From Pseudomonadota bacterium (GTDB lineage: Bacteria; Pseudomonadota; Gammaproteobacteria; Burkholderiales; Rhodocyclaceae), in assembly GCA_018241685.1 (NCBI GenBank), contig JAFEDJ010000021.1:248001-312000 (forward strand): 64,000 nucleotides of DNA, given 5' to 3'. The notes under the pieces are model-generated. The model was not told the DNA's origin. It made no database searches and saw only the letters and a program-made list of their open reading frames with translations. A program made the position numbers and the translations under genes. Shown in pieces: positions 16,653 through 23,938 of the stretch. Within the stretch, counting starts at the first letter, position 1. Each line of letters begins with the position of its first letter.

Positions 16653-17660
16653 TCACTCCTCCAGCAGCAGCTTCTTGAGGCTCTCCGGCACGTTGGTCAG
16701 CACCAGCGTGTTGCTGGCCTTGTCGTACTGCACGGCACCGGAGCGGAGGCCGCTGCGTTCGAACTCCAGCTTCCAGTCCTCAGCGCTGGCGCGGAAGCGG
16801 ATCAGGGGCTTCAGGGCACGCTTGTCCGGCACGAAGCCGCTGGCCAGGTCGAGGGCTTCGTCCTGCAGGGTTTCGCTGAGCTTCTGCGGCGCGTCGGGGA
16901 AGATCTGGCTCGCCACCGACTGCAGGTCGAGGGCCGCGCCGCTCTCGCCCATTTCCTCCAGCACCAGGTGGGCGCGTTCGAGCAGCTCGTCGCGCTCGCG
17001 GGTTTCCAGCTGCTGGGTGTCGGCGAAATGGCTCAGGGTCTCGACCAGCTTCTTGGTCTCCTTGAGGGCGATCACCACATCGGTACAACCAAGGAAGCGC
17101 TTGAACCAGCCGGCCAGGTCGCCGCGCCCCTTCAGGAAGGCGATGTAGCGCTCAGCGCCGTTCTGCCAGGCCGTGATGTCGATGCGCCCGGCCACCTGCA
17201 GCGCGCCGAAATCCAGGTGCGGGCTATCGTGGATGCTCAGGCCGTCGCCGATCACCGTGCCGAGGGTCTCCTGCAGCAGGGCCACGTACAGGCAGTCAGC
17301 CCCGAAGATGGTGGCGCGGGCGATCAGCACGTAGCCGCCGTCGTCCACCTTGTCCTCGTCGAGGCGCTGCTGCAGGTGGGTCACCATCTCGCGGGACAGG
17401 GTCGCGAAATCCATGCTGCCGTCCACCGCGTGCTCGCGCACCAGGCGCGGCATCGGAAAAGCCCGCTCGTCTTTCTCGAACCAGCCATAGCCCTTGCCCG
17501 GCCGCTCGGCGAAATGCCGGCACAGGCGCTCCATCAGGCGCGCGGCTGGTTCGTCGACGGGATTGGAAGCCGGCCGCAGCTCGACCGTGGACGCGCCTTC
17601 GGCGGCACGGATCAGGCGGTGGATGACGAGGTCGGCGATCGCCTGGGTCGATTCGGACAT
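16653..17660 (-). CDS. ndpA: Nucleoid-associated protein NdpA (YejK family)
   Basis: A 335-residue member of the YejK/NdpA family of nucleoid-associated proteins, found mainly in Gram-negative bacteria. Family features include the N-terminal ADLVIHRLIRA, the ATIFGADCLYVALLQE strand region and the FLGCTDVVIALKETKKLV helix. The frame continues upstream to 17708, but ATG 17660 (MSESTQAIADLV) gives the family N-terminus and has a GGAG sequence before it. It is a single-gene unit that runs convergent to the iron-uptake genes. Confidence 0.85.
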   Translation of the reverse strand: MSESTQAIADLVIHRLIRAAEGASTVELRPASNPVDEPAARLMERLCRHFAERPGKGYGWFEKDERAFPMPRLVREHAVDGSMDFATLSREMVTHLQQRLDEDKVDDGGYVLIARATIFGADCLYVALLQETLGTVIGDGLSIHDSPHLDFGALQVAGRIDITAWQNGAERYIAFLKGRGDLAGWFKRFLGCTDVVIALKETKKLVETLSHFADTQQLETRERDELLERAHLVLEEMGESGAALDLQSVASQIFPDAPQKLSETLQDEALDLASGFVPDKRALKPLIRFRASAEDWKLEFERSGLRSGAVQYDKASNTLVLTNVPESLKKLLLEE

Positions 17661-17827
17661 GGACAACTCCGGAAATGGACGGGGGCGCGATTCTCTCACG
17701 CCGGGCAAGGGATGACGGACCCCGTGGACGCGAATTCACCCGCCCTGCAGCGGACCATGGGGAAATGAATGCATCCCCGCGCGGGACATCCCTCATCCCG
17801 CAGAGGACATCTCCTGCCGGGCGTCCG

Positions 17828-18031
17828 TCAGAAACGCATCTTGCGGCGGTTGCCGGGCAGCTGACGCAACTGCTCCCGGCGCTGCTGGCCGGCGGACTGC
17901 GGCTTGGCTGGTGCCGTGTTCTGCTGTGCCACCAGCTCCGGCGGGATGTTGGCCCCCACGCCGCGCGGACAGAAGCCGGTGGCGGCGCAGGTGCAATTGA
18001 CGCAGGGCTTCTTGCCGGACGCGGTACTCAT
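17828..18031 (-). CDS. Small cysteine-cluster protein of unknown function
   Basis: A 67-residue protein with a compact N-terminal cluster KKPCVNCTCAATGFCPRG, spacing C-x2-C-x-C-x5-C, which could bind a metal ion. The rest is Gln/Arg/Pro-rich and probably disordered, ending in a basic tail. The family was not recognised. It lies 15 bases after dgkA on the same strand and is probably the last gene of that operon. It is preceded by GGAAAAATCGTC, a weak ribosome-binding site. Confidence 0.6.
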   Translation of the reverse strand: MSTASGKKPCVNCTCAATGFCPRGVGANIPPELVAQQNTAPAKPQSAGQQRREQLRQLPGNRRKMRF

Positions 18032-18046
18032 GACGATTTTTCCTGC

Positions 18047-18418
18047 TTAGCCGAACAGCACCAGCCCCCACACGGCGACGACATTCACCAGCGCGACGAA
18101 GACCGCCGCGCTGCCGATGTCCTTGGCGCGCTTGGCCAGGTGGTGATGTTCGAGGGAGATGCGATCCACGGTGGCCTCGAGGCCGGAATTGATCAGCTCG
18201 ACGATGATCACCAGCAGCACGCTGGCGATCATCAGTGCCTTGCCGATGCCGCTGGCGGGCAGGAACAGGGCCAGCGGCATCAGCACGACCGCCAGCCAGA
18301 CCTCCTGGCGGAAGGCATCCTCGTTGCGGTAGGCGGCACCGAGCCCGGCCATCGAGTAGTGGAAGGCGTTCCACACGCGGGTCAGGCCGGTCTTGCCTTT
18401 GAAAGGGCTTTCTTCCAT
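18047..18418 (-). CDS. dgkA: Diacylglycerol kinase
   Basis: DgkA phosphorylates diacylglycerol in the inner membrane, recycling lipid from membrane-derived oligosaccharide synthesis. The 123-residue product has three transmembrane helices and the catalytic segment IIVELINSGLEATVDR with the conserved glutamate; a second conserved segment is YRNEDAFRQEVW. The start was set at ATG 18418, which gives the usual length. A TTG at 18436 in the same frame, two bases after the hydrolase stop, is possible and would couple the two genes. Confidence 0.9.
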   Translation of the reverse strand: MEESPFKGKTGLTRVWNAFHYSMAGLGAAYRNEDAFRQEVWLAVVLMPLALFLPASGIGKALMIASVLLVIIVELINSGLEATVDRISLEHHHLAKRAKDIGSAAVFVALVNVVAVWGLVLFG

Positions 18419-18438
18419 GGCGGGCAAAATGTCCAAGC

Positions 18439-19236
18439 CTAGCGGGTACCGGTGACAGGCAGGTTATCGAGGCCGGCGATAAAACCGCGGACCTCGGCGG
18501 CGAAGGCTTCCGGCTCCTCGAAAGGCGCCATGTGGCCGGCGTCCAGCTCCCGGTACGTGGCCAGCGGCAGGCGTTCGGCCATGCGGCGCACCACCTGTGG
18601 CGTGGATACGGTGTCGTGCGTGCCGGCCAGCACCAGCGCCGGCATTTCCAGCGTGGACAAGGCCGCCCGCTGGTCGAAACGCACCAGCGCATGCATCGCG
18701 GCCCGGTAACTGTCGGGCGGGATGCGCGCCATCAGGTCGACGGCGTCATGCACGACCTCGGCTTCGCTGCCCGGTCCGATCATCGTCGGGATCAGCTCGA
18801 TGGCCAGTTCGCGCATGCTGGCCCCATCGTCCAACGGCCCCAGGCGACGGTCGAGGAAGGCTTTCTGCAGCGCACCCGACGCAGCGCCGAAGGCCGGCGT
18901 GCAGCAAGCCAGCACCAGGCCGGCGACCCGCTCCGGAAAACGCACCGCCGTCTGCAGCGCGATCATGCCGCCCATGCTGTGGCCAACCAGCACTGCGCTG
19001 TCGAGGCCGGCCTCGTCGAGCAGATCCACCACGGCACCAGCAAAGCTGTCGAAGCTGACGGGCTCCACCGCCGGGCTGGCGCCATAGCCGGGCATGTCCC
19101 AGGCCAGACCGCGCCAGCCTGCGGGCGTCATCTGCGGCAGGATGTCGAACGCGCTGGCGGCGCCACCGCTGACCCCATGCAGGAAAACCAGCCCACGGGA
19201 GCCGCTACCGGTCTCGATCCAGTGCGGTGCGTCCAT
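18439..19236 (-). CDS. Alpha/beta-fold hydrolase
   Basis: A 265-residue alpha/beta hydrolase. The nucleophile is in VGHSMGGMIAL, the oxyanion region is FLHGVSGG, and the catalytic histidine is in DAGHMAPFEEP. It starts 3 bases after the flavin reductase stop and is followed by dgkA almost without a gap. Partnering with a flavin reductase suggests degradation of a small oxygenated compound, but no oxygenase is encoded alongside. Confidence 0.8.
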   Translation of the reverse strand: MDAPHWIETGSGSRGLVFLHGVSGGAASAFDILPQMTPAGWRGLAWDMPGYGASPAVEPVSFDSFAGAVVDLLDEAGLDSAVLVGHSMGGMIALQTAVRFPERVAGLVLACCTPAFGAASGALQKAFLDRRLGPLDDGASMRELAIELIPTMIGPGSEAEVVHDAVDLMARIPPDSYRAAMHALVRFDQRAALSTLEMPALVLAGTHDTVSTPQVVRRMAERLPLATYRELDAGHMAPFEEPEAFAAEVRGFIAGLDNLPVTGTR

Positions 19237-19239
19237 GTT

Positions 19240-19731
19240 TCAGGCCAGGCGGCGGTACGCGCCGCCCTGGAAAACCAGCGGCGTCTTGTCGAGCTGGCGG
19301 TCGAAACGCGCCACCTCGCCGATGAACACCACATGGTCGCCGCCTTCGTGGCGGGAGAACTGGCGGCATTCGAACCAGGCCACGCAGCCCGGCAGCAGCG
19401 GCACGCCGTCCAGGCCCTCGGTGAAGGGCAAGCCGGCGAACTTGTCGTCGCTGCGGCTGGCGAAACGCTGGGAGATGTCCTGCTGATCCTCGGCCAGGAT
19501 GTTGATCGCGTACACTGCGGCGTTTTCGAAGATCGGTACGCTCGGCAGGTGCTTAGACAGGCTCCACACGACCAGCGGCGGCGTCAGGGACACCGAATTG
19601 AAGGAGCTGACGGTGAGACCGATCGGCTCGCCACTCGGCGCGCGGGCGGTGATCACCGTCACGCCGGTGGGAAACATGCCCAGCGTGTCGCGAAAGGCGC
19701 GTACCGCCGGATCATTCTTGGGAGAGGTCAT
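19240..19731 (-). CDS. Flavin reductase domain protein (HpaC/RutF-like)
   Basis: A 163-residue flavin reductase-like protein that would bind FMN and use NAD(P)H to supply reduced flavin to a monooxygenase. Family segments are RDTLGMFPTGVTVITA, GLTVSSFNSVSLTPP and GDHVVFIGEV. It heads an operon with an alpha/beta hydrolase and dgkA, and diverges from mutY across 101 bases. No partner oxygenase is seen in the window, so its role is open. Confidence 0.85.
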   Translation of the reverse strand: MTSPKNDPAVRAFRDTLGMFPTGVTVITARAPSGEPIGLTVSSFNSVSLTPPLVVWSLSKHLPSVPIFENAAVYAINILAEDQQDISQRFASRSDDKFAGLPFTEGLDGVPLLPGCVAWFECRQFSRHEGGDHVVFIGEVARFDRQLDKTPLVFQGGAYRRLA

Positions 19732-19832
19732 ATGAAATCGGGTAGTCCGCGCGCCATCACGGCGGGCAGCAATCCAGTTGGGGGGAGTGAAATTATCGCT
19801 GCCCGGCGGGCCAGCGTCGAGAGCTTGCGAAA

Positions 19833-20888
19833 TTGAGTACGTTTGCGGAAACCCTGATCGCCTGGCAGCGCCAGCATGGCCGCCACGACCTGCCCTGGCA
19901 GACCGATGACGCCTACCGGGTGTGGCTGTCGGAAATCATGCTGCAGCAGACCCAGGTGGAAACCGTCATTCCCTACTACGCGCGCTTCCTCGAGCGCTTT
20001 CCGGATCTGCCCAGCCTCGCCGCGGCGCCGGTGGAGGACGTGCTGACCCTGTGGAGCGGCCTCGGCTACTACGCCCGCGCGCGCAACCTGCACAAGTGCG
20101 CCCTGGCCCTGATGGCCCGCCACGGCGGCGTGTTTCCGGCCGACCCCGCCCAGCTCGCCGAGCTGCCGGGCATCGGCCGCTCGACGGCGGCGGCGATCAG
20201 CGCCTTTGCCTACGGCACGCGGGCGGCGATCCTCGACGGCAACGTGAAGCGGGTGCTGACCCGCGTCTTCGGTATCGACGGTTTCCCCGGCACCAAAGCC
20301 GTGGAAAACCGTCTGTGGGAACTGGCCGAGAGCCTGTTGCCGGCACGGGACGTAGGCGTTTACACCCAGGCCCAGATGGACCTCGGCGCCACGATCTGCA
20401 CCCGTGGCCGGCCCGCCTGCGCCCGCTGTCCGCTGGCCGAGCGCTGCGTGGCGCTGCGCGACGGCCGCGTCGCCGAACTGCCGACCCCGCGCCCGCGCAA
20501 GGAAAGCCCCCAGCGCAGCGGCCGCTTCGCCGCCATCCTCGCCAATGGTGCCGTGCTGCTGGAACGCCGGCCGCCGAGCGGTATCTGGGGCGGCCTGCTG
20601 AGCCTGCCGGAACTGCCGGAAGACGCCGACAGCGCCGATTGGGTGGCCCGCCACTACGGCCTGGACGTCCGCCAGCGCACGCCGCTGACGCCCTTCCGCC
20701 ACGTGTTCACGCATTTCACGCTGACGCTGCAGCCCGAAGCACTCGAAGTCGCGCCGCCCGCCCCCGCCGTTGCCGAAGACGGCCGCCTGTGGCAGCCCCT
20801 CGACCGCCTCGCCGACGCCGCCCTGCCGGCGCCGATCCGCAAGCTGCTCGAACAGCTTGTGCAGGACGATCTGTTCGGCAGGCCATGA
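19833..20888 (+). CDS. mutY: A/G-specific adenine DNA glycosylase
   Basis: MutY removes adenine paired with 8-oxoguanine. The 351-residue protein has the catalytic Glu34 in WLSEIMLQQTQVE, the helix-hairpin-helix LPGIGRSTAAAI, catalytic Asp135 in ILDGNVKRVL, and the [4Fe-4S] ligands Cys189, Cys196, Cys199 and Cys205 (C-x6-C-x2-C-x5-C). A Nudix-like C-terminal domain that recognises 8-oxoG follows. Translation begins at a TTG; no ATG fits the family N-terminus MSTFAETLIAW. Confidence 0.95.
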   Translation: MSTFAETLIAWQRQHGRHDLPWQTDDAYRVWLSEIMLQQTQVETVIPYYARFLERFPDLPSLAAAPVEDVLTLWSGLGYYARARNLHKCALALMARHGGVFPADPAQLAELPGIGRSTAAAISAFAYGTRAAILDGNVKRVLTRVFGIDGFPGTKAVENRLWELAESLLPARDVGVYTQAQMDLGATICTRGRPACARCPLAERCVALRDGRVAELPTPRPRKESPQRSGRFAAILANGAVLLERRPPSGIWGGLLSLPELPEDADSADWVARHYGLDVRQRTPLTPFRHVFTHFTLTLQPEALEVAPPAPAVAEDGRLWQPLDRLADAALPAPIRKLLEQLVQDDLFGRP

Positions 20889-20921
20889 CCACGGTGGGGC
20901 CGCAGCGGCCGCCCGCGCGGC

Positions 20922-21524
20922 TCAATCACGGCTGTCAATCAGCTGGTGCTGCTGCAGGTAGGCATGGATGATCTCCAGCCGGGACAGCGGGTCTTGCAGC
21001 TCGAGCAGGCGCTGGCGGGCCTTCACCGGGATCGGCAGGATCTCCGCGAGACGGTAGCCAACCCAGCTGGCGTCGTCGAAGCGGTGCGGCGGCGGAAACA
21101 TCTCGTCACCGGCGTCGACCACGATGGCACGCAGCAAAGGTAGCAAGCCATGCAGCTCGTCCGGCACCGGCTCCACCGGCGGTTCGAGGATCACCTCTAC
21201 ACGGGCCGTCTGCAGACGGTCGGAATGAATGTCCCGGGACACGATGCGGAAGCGCTCACCCCCCCGGCAGGTGATGAACAACAGACCGGGCTGGGACATG
21301 TCCCAATCCCCGATCCGCGCAACGGTACCGGTTTCGAAGGGCACCGCCGGATTGCCGACCTCGCCGCCCTCCTGGATCAGGCATACGCCGAAAGGTGCAT
21401 TGGCCCGCATGCAGCGCGCCGCCATGTCGAGGTAGCGGGCCTCGAACAGCTTGAGGGACAGCACGCCATCGGGAAACAGCACCGTATGCAGCGGGAAGAG
21501 CGGGATCTCGACGGTGTCATGCAT
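20922..21524 (-). CDS. Lon N-terminal substrate-binding domain protein
   Basis: A 200-residue protein consisting only of a Lon N-terminal (LON substrate-binding) domain, without ATPase or protease parts. The start IPLFPLHTVLFPDGVLSLKL and the GTVARIGDWD segment are typical. Such stand-alone domains are common in proteobacteria and their targets are unknown. ATG 21524 was chosen from the family N-terminus MHDTVEIPLFPL, with GGAG a few bases upstream. It lies downstream of ubiX and converges on mutY. Confidence 0.88.
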   Translation of the reverse strand: MHDTVEIPLFPLHTVLFPDGVLSLKLFEARYLDMAARCMRANAPFGVCLIQEGGEVGNPAVPFETGTVARIGDWDMSQPGLLFITCRGGERFRIVSRDIHSDRLQTARVEVILEPPVEPVPDELHGLLPLLRAIVVDAGDEMFPPPHRFDDASWVGYRLAEILPIPVKARQRLLELQDPLSRLEIIHAYLQQHQLIDSRD

Positions 21525-21619
21525 GGTGTCACTCCTGTAATCCGGCACAGCCTTCCCGTCGGCACGCGCCCACTCGCCACGGAGCGCTACCCGACCGCCC
21601 GCGGGCGAGTGGATGCGCC

Positions 21620-22249
21620 TTACTCGTCGCCCTCGCCCCAGCGCGGCATCAGCGCATGCGGCACGGCCAACTGGTCGAGCACCCGGGCGACGACGAAATC
21701 CACCAATTCTCCGACCGTCTGCGGCCGGTGATAGAAGCCCGGATTGGCCGGCAGGATCACCACGCCCATGCGGGCCAGGCGCAGCATGTTCTCCAGGTGC
21801 AGCTGCGAAAACGGCGTCTCCCGCGGCACCAGGATCAGCTTGCGCCCTTCCTTGATGGCCACGTCGGCAGCCCGCTCGATGAGGTTGCCGGCCAGGCCGG
21901 CGGCGATCGACGCCAGCGAGCCCATCGAACACGGACAGACGACCATCGCGTCCGGCGGATTGGAACCCGAAGCCGGCGGCGCGAACCATTCCTCCCGACC
22001 AAACACCTGCAACTGCCCAGCTACCGCACCGAAGCGCTCGCTCAGAAGGGCTTCGACCTCAGTCGGCCGAGACGGCAGGGCAAGATCCATCTCCTGCTTC
22101 GCGACGATCTGCGCCACCTGGGAATACAGCAGCCACACCCGGCAGCCCGCGGCCAGCAGGCATTCCACCAGGCGCAGCCCATAGGGCATACCGGACGCTC
22201 CGGTGAGGGCGACGGCGATGGTCTTGGGCGATGGCGCGGACGGGTTCAA
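21620..22249 (-). CDS. ubiX: Flavin prenyltransferase UbiX
   Basis: UbiX joins dimethylallyl phosphate to FMN, making the prenylated flavin cofactor for the UbiD decarboxylase of ubiquinone synthesis. Family segments are VALTGASGMPYGLRL, PCSMGSLASIAAGLAGNLI and LVPRETPFSQLHLENML. The start is uncertain: TTG 22249 has AGGA six bases upstream and gives 209 residues, whereas TTG 22291 would add 14 residues. It lies between the sodium symporter and the Lon-N gene on the same strand. Confidence 0.92.
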   Translation of the reverse strand: MNPSAPSPKTIAVALTGASGMPYGLRLVECLLAAGCRVWLLYSQVAQIVAKQEMDLALPSRPTEVEALLSERFGAVAGQLQVFGREEWFAPPASGSNPPDAMVVCPCSMGSLASIAAGLAGNLIERAADVAIKEGRKLILVPRETPFSQLHLENMLRLARMGVVILPANPGFYHRPQTVGELVDFVVARVLDQLAVPHALMPRWGEGDE

Positions 22250-22339
22250 GGCAGGATCCTGGCAGGCAACGGTTAAGACGACAGACGGCAAGACGCGGCC
22301 AAGGTTCCGGCCGACGCGGCGGGACGCATGAGTCCGCCG

Positions 22340-23848
22340 CTACTGGCCATGTTTATGCACAGCGCCGATCCCCTCGTGGGCAATGCCGTGGGGCTCGGCC
22401 GCATAGTGGCCGCGGAGCAGGCGCTCATGCACGTGGATGTCATGGTGGACCAGCTGTTTCACCAGCGAACCGACCACCATCCCCACCGCGCTGGCCGCCA
22501 GGCCGGCCAGTTGGGCCGGCACGAAGGGATCCTCGCCACCGGCCAGATGCACCGCCAGCCACACGCCGATGCCGCAGAAGATGGACGCCAGCGCGCCCTG
22601 ATTGGTCGCCCGCCGCCAGTACAGGCCGCACAGCAAGGGCACGAAGGCCGACACCAGGGTGATCTGGTAGGCGTTCTCGACCATCTTGAAGATGCTGGCC
22701 TTGGAGTACATCGCGTAGACGGTCACCAGCACGGTGAAGCCGAAGGTCACCACGCGCATCCAGAACAGCAGCTTGCGGTCGGTCAGATGCGGCAGCGCCG
22801 GCTTGAGGATGTTCTCGGTGAAGGTCACCGACGGCGCCAGCAGGGTGGCCGACGCACAGCTCTTGATCGCCGACAGCAGCGCGCCGAAGAACATGACCTG
22901 GGCCACCAGCGGCGCCTTGCTCAGCACCAGCTCGGGCAGGATCATCTGGGAATCGGACGAGATCAGGCGCGCCACCATGTCGGGCGAGATCAGCGTCGCC
23001 GAGTAGGCGAGGAACATCGGCACGAAGGCAAACACGAAATACAGGCTGCCGCCGAGCACCGAGCCCCACACCGCGATCTTCTCGGACTTGGCCGACTGCA
23101 CGCGCTGGAACACATCCTGCTGCGGAATGGAGCCGAACATCATGGTCACCGCCGCAGCGAAGAAGGCGATCATTTCCTTCGGGTCGGCCGGGGGCAGGAA
23201 GGCGAACTTGCCTTCACCCAAGGCGTGATTGACGACCGCACCGACGCCACCGGCCATGCTGCTGACCTCGCCACCGATCCACAGCATGCCGATGACGATG
23301 ATGATCATCTGCAGGAAATCGGTGATCGCCACCGCCCACATGCCGCCGAACAGCGTGTAGATGAGGATCGTGCCGGAGCCGATCCACATGCCGGCCAGGC
23401 GGCTCACCTCGCCGCCCGACACCACGTTGAAGACCAGCCCGAGGGCGGTGATCTGGGCACCGACCCAACCGAGGTAGGAGATCACGATGGCCAGCGTGGT
23501 CAGCACCTCCGCAGTCCGCCCGTAGCGCCGCCTGTAGAAGTCGCCGATGGTCAGCAGGTTCATGCGGTACAGCGGTGCCGCGAAGAACAGCCCGACCAGG
23601 ATCAGGCACAGGGACGAGCCGAAGGGATCGGCGACCACGCCGTGGAGCCCTTCGTTGAGAAAGGTCGCCGGAATGCCGAGCACCGTTTCCGAGCCGAACC
23701 AGGTGGCGAACACCGTAGCGGTGACCATGTAGAAGGGCAGATGACGGCCCGCAACGGCGAAGTCCTTGGTGTTGTGGACCCGCGTGGCGGCGATGAGGCC
23801 GATGGCCACCGAGATCAGCCAGTAGGCGATGACGAACCAGAACAGCAT
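22340..23848 (-). CDS. Sodium:solute symporter family protein
   Basis: A 502-residue inner-membrane transporter of the SSS family with about 13 hydrophobic helices. The N-terminal motif ATRVHNTKDFAVAGRHLP and the central SLYFVFAFVPMFLA and GALLSAIKSCASATLLAPS segments are typical. The C-terminus is histidine-rich (HHDIHVHERLL, and GAVHKHGQ at the end). The substrate cannot be inferred. ubiX follows after 90 bases on the same strand. Confidence 0.88.
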   Translation of the reverse strand: MLFWFVIAYWLISVAIGLIAATRVHNTKDFAVAGRHLPFYMVTATVFATWFGSETVLGIPATFLNEGLHGVVADPFGSSLCLILVGLFFAAPLYRMNLLTIGDFYRRRYGRTAEVLTTLAIVISYLGWVGAQITALGLVFNVVSGGEVSRLAGMWIGSGTILIYTLFGGMWAVAITDFLQMIIIVIGMLWIGGEVSSMAGGVGAVVNHALGEGKFAFLPPADPKEMIAFFAAAVTMMFGSIPQQDVFQRVQSAKSEKIAVWGSVLGGSLYFVFAFVPMFLAYSATLISPDMVARLISSDSQMILPELVLSKAPLVAQVMFFGALLSAIKSCASATLLAPSVTFTENILKPALPHLTDRKLLFWMRVVTFGFTVLVTVYAMYSKASIFKMVENAYQITLVSAFVPLLCGLYWRRATNQGALASIFCGIGVWLAVHLAGGEDPFVPAQLAGLAASAVGMVVGSLVKQLVHHDIHVHERLLRGHYAAEPHGIAHEGIGAVHKHGQ

Positions 23849-23938
23849 CGGAAAAAATGGAAAAAGCGTTGGCGAATCCGCGGATTATAGGGACGAGCGG
23901 GGTCCGCGGGGGAGCCGAGAAGGCGTAGCGTTTCCGCC

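Noticed and set aside
22328..23890. 520-codon open frame on the plus strand opposite the sodium symporter
   Set aside because: The minus-strand product has 13 membrane helices and family motifs; the plus product is His/Arg/Gln-rich with no recognisable domain.
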